This document shows positions 5,995 to 8,599 of a stretch of 8,599 nucleotides of DNA, piece after piece; the first letter of the stretch is position 1, and each line of letters begins with the position of its first letter. Origin of the DNA: Chloroflexota bacterium (lineage in GTDB: Bacteria; Chloroflexota; Limnocylindria; QHBO01); the NCBI GenBank assembly GCA_005880165.1, contig VBJP01000036.1:1-8599 (forward strand), written 5' to 3'. The notes beneath the pieces are model-generated. The model saw nothing but the letters and a program-made list of their open reading frames with translations. It made no database searches and was not told where the DNA came from. A program made the translations under genes and the position numbers.

Positions 5995-7632
5995 GTGCCC
6001 GACTTTGCTCAGCTCGCGCGCGCCTACCTCGATGAGGAATATGCCCAATCCCCAACCGGCGCCAGCTCACTCGGATTGACCGAATACGACGACCAGCTCG
6101 AGGACCTCTCCGAATCGGCCTTCACCAAGCGGTCGCAGCGGACCTCCGACTGGCTCGAATCGTTCGGCGCCTTCGATTCGAGCAGCATGGAATTCGGGGA
6201 TGCCATCGATCGCGACCTGGCGATCTCGAGCCTGCATCGGCGGGCGATCTTCGACGGCTGGGAGGTCTGGCGCCGGCACCCGGACACCTACCTGAACCCG
6301 GGGCTGAGGGGTGTCTTTGGCCTCTTCCTCCACCGATTGCGACCGGAGGCGGAGCTGGTGGAGGCCGCCGCTGCCCGGCTGCGCGCCGTGCCGGAGAATC
6401 TCGAAGACGGCAAGCGCAACCTGCGCGACGAGCTCGTGCCGGCCATCCTGCTCGACCGCGCGGTGAACCAGGCTCGCGCCGGCGCGCGCTACGCGCGTGA
6501 GCTGCTGCCGGCTGAAGTGACCGATGGCGACCTGCGTGCGCAGCTTGCGGAAGCCGGGGCGGTCGCCGGTGCGGCCTACGAGGAATACGCGGCCTTCCTC
6601 GACGACATGCGCCCGCGCGCGACGGGCGACTGGGCCTTTGGCGAGGATCGGTACAGCCACATCCTGCGCGACGCCGAGATGCTCGACCTCGACGCGCGCG
6701 CGCTCCGCGAACGAGGTCGCGAGCAGGTCGAGCTGCTCAGCGAGGAGCTCCGCCGCTGCGCGCGCGAGCTGCGCTCGACCGATGACTGGCATTCGGTCCT
6801 GATCGAGCTCAACGCGGACAGGCCAGCCACGCCTGAGGCGATGCGGGTTGGCTACGAGGAATGGACGGCCAAGGCGCGGGCCTTCCTCGTCGAGCGGGAG
6901 CTCGTCAGCTTCCCGGACGGCGAGGTCTGCTCGGTTGAGCCATCACCGCCGTTCCAGCGACCGGTGATCGCGGTCGCCAGCTACCAGAACCCGCCGGCCT
7001 TCGCGCCGTCCATGCACGGCCACTTCTTCGTCCCCTACCCGCCCGACGGGGCCAGCGCCGAGGAGATCGCCAAGCGGCTCGAGTCGAACTCGTATGCGTC
7101 CATCCCCTCCACATCGGTCCATGAGGCGTATCCCGGGCACCACTGGCATCTCTCGATGGCCAAGCTGAATCCGTCGCACCTGCGGCAATGGCTGGGGACG
7201 AGCTACTTCAGCGAGGGCTGGGCGCTCTATGCGGAGCGGATGATGCGCGAGCAGGGCTTCTTCACCGACCTGCGCCACCGCATGTTCCAGTACGAGGCCA
7301 CCCTCTTCCGGGCGGCTCGCATTGTGGTCGACACCAGCCTGCACATGGGTGAGATGGAGTACGACGACGCGGTCGCCTTCATGCTCGAGAACAGCAGCCT
7401 CACCGAGCCAACCGCCAAGGCAGAGGTGACCCGCTACTGCAGCTGGCCCACGCAGGCGTCCGCGTACCTGACCGGCTGCCTGGAGATCGTGCGCATCCGG
7501 GACCGATTCCTCGCGGCGCGCGGCTCCGACAACGGCGACATCGCGAACCTGCGCGCCTTCCACGACGCACTGGTCAGCAGCGGCGACATGCCCATCGCTC
7601 TCGCCGAGCGCGCGGTAATGGCCACCGCCTGA
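5995..7632 (+). CDS. DUF885 family protein, putative metal-dependent hydrolase/peptidase
   Basis: A 545-residue, mostly helical protein of the DUF885 family. The N-terminus (residues 1-40) shows the usual family start, a helix followed by a PTGASSLGL segment. The probable metal site is HEAYPGHH (residues 376-383), an HExxxxHH variant of zinc-peptidase motifs, followed by SEGWALYAE (406-414), where Glu407 or Glu414 may complete metal binding. The C-terminal TRYCSWPTQASAYLTG segment is also characteristic. Characterised relatives are few and some are reported as peptidases, so the substrate is uncertain. Many DUF885 proteins are exported, but this one has no signal peptide or lipobox and is likely cytosolic. 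It begins with GTG after an 88-base gap from asd and a GAGG site. Its length is normal for the family and I see no damage. Confidence 0.88.
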   Translation: MPDFAQLARAYLDEEYAQSPTGASSLGLTEYDDQLEDLSESAFTKRSQRTSDWLESFGAFDSSSMEFGDAIDRDLAISSLHRRAIFDGWEVWRRHPDTYLNPGLRGVFGLFLHRLRPEAELVEAAAARLRAVPENLEDGKRNLRDELVPAILLDRAVNQARAGARYARELLPAEVTDGDLRAQLAEAGAVAGAAYEEYAAFLDDMRPRATGDWAFGEDRYSHILRDAEMLDLDARALRERGREQVELLSEELRRCARELRSTDDWHSVLIELNADRPATPEAMRVGYEEWTAKARAFLVERELVSFPDGEVCSVEPSPPFQRPVIAVASYQNPPAFAPSMHGHFFVPYPPDGASAEEIAKRLESNSYASIPSTSVHEAYPGHHWHLSMAKLNPSHLRQWLGTSYFSEGWALYAERMMREQGFFTDLRHRMFQYEATLFRAARIVVDTSLHMGEMEYDDAVAFMLENSSLTEPTAKAEVTRYCSWPTQASAYLTGCLEIVRIRDRFLAARGSDNGDIANLRAFHDALVSSGDMPIALAERAVMATA

Positions 7633-7974
7633 CCCCCGGACGCTCAGCCTCCCTTGGCATGTGCAGCTGAGAGCACCAATGGACCGATGAGCGCCCGGTG
7701 AGCCCCCTCCTGGCGGGCTTTACTGGCTTGCCTGTGCGGTACGCATCACATCCAGCCAATGAGGCGGTCCTTGGCGCCCGCAATGGTCGCTCGTTGGTCC
7801 GTAGGAGACTGGGGCGTCACACCGGACCATGACTTGGGCCGATGGCGCCCACCTTCGGCATCTTCCATGCCAGTGCCTTGCGCGCCTCTCCGAAGATTGA
7901 GTTGGATGCAGATCCGGCGCGCCCGTACTTGATGAGTGCGCTGGGCCGAACCGGCGCTCCCGAGCGGAAGTGGC
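7633..7974. other. Gene-free region between DUF885 gene and ECF sigma gene
   Basis: A stretch of 342 bases with no supported gene on either strand. Short frames run through it, but none has a recognisable protein, a ribosome site or consistent third-position GC. It holds small hairpins: 7701-7719 (listed separately), TGGGC/GCCCA (7835-7839 with 7847-7851), and GGCAT/ATGCC around a CTTCC loop (7857-7871). A longer-range CTTCGG/CCGAAG pair lies at 7853-7858 and 7890-7895. A poor promoter-like pair is TTGGAT (7902-7907) and TACTTG (7926-7931), 18 bases apart. It most likely holds the DUF885 terminator and the sigma operon promoter. Confidence 0.5.
7701..7722 (+). terminator. Possible weak terminator after the DUF885 gene
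   Basis: AGCCC (7701-7705) pairs with GGGCT (7715-7719), with one extra C-G pair inside a mismatch, followed by T-T-A. The stem is short and the T-run poor, so this is a weak candidate. It sits 69 bases after the stop codon. Confidence 0.3.
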
Positions 7975-8523
7975 ATGGACACCAGTCTTGTGATAAGGGC
8001 GCAGCACGGCGACGAAGGGGCATTCGCGAGCCTTGCTGCGGCCGTTGGTGACCGGCTCCATGCGGTGGCGTACAGGATTCTGCGCGACACCGACCTTGCC
8101 GAGGACGCGACGCAGCAGGCGCTGCTGAACGTCTGGCAGGACCTTCCGAAGCTGCGCGACCCGGCGCGCTTCGACGCCTGGTCGTACCGACTCCTCGTGC
8201 GCGCCTGCTACGCCGAGGGCCGTAAGACACATCGCTGGGGCCCCAACCTTCGGCTGCTGCCGGTTGACGAACCGATTGCGGCCGATGGGCTCGACATGGT
8301 CGCTCATCGCGACCAGCTCGAGCGAGGCTTTCGGCGTCTCTCCATCGACCATCGTGCGGTGGTGGTCCTGCACCACTACCTCGACATGCCGCTCGACCAG
8401 GTCGCCGAAACGCTCGGCATCCCGGCCGGGACGGTCCGTTCTCGACTTCATCACGCGATGCGCGGGCTGCGAGCGGCGCTCGATGCCGACGCTCGTCCGA
8501 CGGCGAGGGAGGCAGCTCAGTGA
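7975..8523 (+). CDS. ECF-type RNA polymerase sigma factor
   Basis: A 182-residue sigma-70 family protein with only regions 2 and 4. Region 2 (about residues 5-80) contains VIRAQHGDEGAF, YRILRDTDLAEDATQQALLNVW (33-54, core-binding and -10 recognition) and DAWSYRLLVRACY. Region 4 (about 118-166) has LSIDHRAVVVLHHYLDMPLDQVAETLGIPAGTVRSRL, the helix-turn-helix that reads the -35 element. There is no C-terminal extension domain. The start is ATG at 7975, with a purine-rich GAGCGGAAG 4 bases before it. A GTG at 7936, directly after a stop, would add 13 residues unlike the family. The stop overlaps the next gene's GTG by 4 bases, and that gene is the likely regulator of this sigma factor. The signal it answers cannot be told from sequence. 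Confidence 0.94.
   Translation: MDTSLVIRAQHGDEGAFASLAAAVGDRLHAVAYRILRDTDLAEDATQQALLNVWQDLPKLRDPARFDAWSYRLLVRACYAEGRKTHRWGPNLRLLPVDEPIAADGLDMVAHRDQLERGFRRLSIDHRAVVVLHHYLDMPLDQVAETLGIPAGTVRSRLHHAMRGLRAALDADARPTAREAAQ
8507..8512 (+). promoter_or_regulatory. Ribosome-binding site for the sigma-partner gene
   Basis: GGGAGG lies 7 bases before the GTG at 8520, inside the last codons of the sigma factor gene. It is the strongest ribosome site in the window and supports the truncated downstream gene being real. Confidence 0.7.
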
Positions 8524-8599
8524 GCACCGATCGCGACACCACGCGCATCGTTCGGTCGTGGCTGGGTGAGGGTGTCACGGTCGTCCCGGACCGCGTCCT
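8520..8599 (+). CDS. Start of a gene coupled to the ECF sigma factor, possible anti-sigma-like protein (3' truncated)
   Basis: The frame starts at GTG 8520 in a GTGA overlap with the sigma stop and runs open to the window end, giving 26 residues beginning MSTDRDTTRIVRSW and continuing to VVPDRV. A strong ribosome site precedes it. I associate this N-terminus (TTRIVRSWL, then acidic/Gly, then PDRVL) with proteins next to ECF sigma factors in Chloroflexota, in which a membrane helix usually follows; this is from memory and not verified. It does not show the HxxxCxxC zinc-binding start of common ZAS anti-sigma factors in the part visible, though only 26 residues are seen. By position it is the expected regulator of the sigma factor, but its function is inferred from context only. 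Confidence 0.7.
   Translation, partial: MSTDRDTTRIVRSWLGEGVTVVPDRV

Noticed and set aside
6067..7563. Long minus-strand frames antisense to the DUF885 gene
   Set aside because: They mirror a gene with intact metal-site motifs and have shadow-type composition.
7720..8578. Minus-strand frames crossing the sigma gene and the gap before it
   Set aside because: A segment in the gap (FGEARKALAWKMPKV) looked protein-like for about 30 residues, but it runs out of an antisense frame, has no own start and matches nothing I know.
1..8599. CRISPR array, insertion sequence, tandem repeat or attachment site
   Set aside because: On reading through I saw no regularly spaced direct repeats, no transposase motifs and no long terminal inverted repeats.

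Overview
The window is high-GC bacterial chromosome (mostly around 70-78% G+C by my rough line counts) with short intergenic gaps, GTG starts, 4-base stop/start overlaps and leaderless-looking promoters (TANNNT a few bases before the start codon). Coenzyme F420 genes, an ECF sigma factor with an overlapping partner gene, and the general codon style suggest Chloroflexota or a related terrestrial high-GC lineage, less likely an actinomycete. This taxonomic guess is inference.

Layout. (1) 1-1214, plus strand: the end of a CofC/FbiD-type guanylyltransferase gene overlapping a single-domain CofE (F420 gamma-glutamyl ligase) gene. (2) 1305-2726, plus strand: a membrane-anchored Hanks-type Ser/Thr kinase with an odd His/Arg-rich N-terminal extension and a small Cys-containing external domain instead of PASTA repeats. 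(3) 2773-3835, minus strand: a two-gene unit, an NTF2/SnoaL-like small protein followed by an alpha/beta hydrolase, with visibly lower GC than the surroundings. (4) 3919-5906, plus strand: a hom-asd operon (ACT-less homoserine dehydrogenase, then aspartate-semialdehyde dehydrogenase). It covers two consecutive steps of the aspartate pathway and is read divergently from the NTF2-like gene. (5) 5995-7632, plus strand: a cytosolic DUF885 protein with an HExxxxHH-type metal site. (6) 7633-7974: a gene-free stretch. (7) 7975-8599, plus strand: an ECF sigma factor overlapping the start of a gene that is probably its membrane/anti-sigma-like partner, cut by the window edge.

Most of the window is ordinary metabolism. 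The parts worth a second look are the kinase architecture, the low-GC minus-strand gene pair, the back-to-back leaderless promoters, the altered homoserine dehydrogenase motif, and the sigma factor's unusual partner. I see no CRISPR array, insertion sequence, tRNA or rRNA. I did not find evidence for a clearly new multi-gene system.
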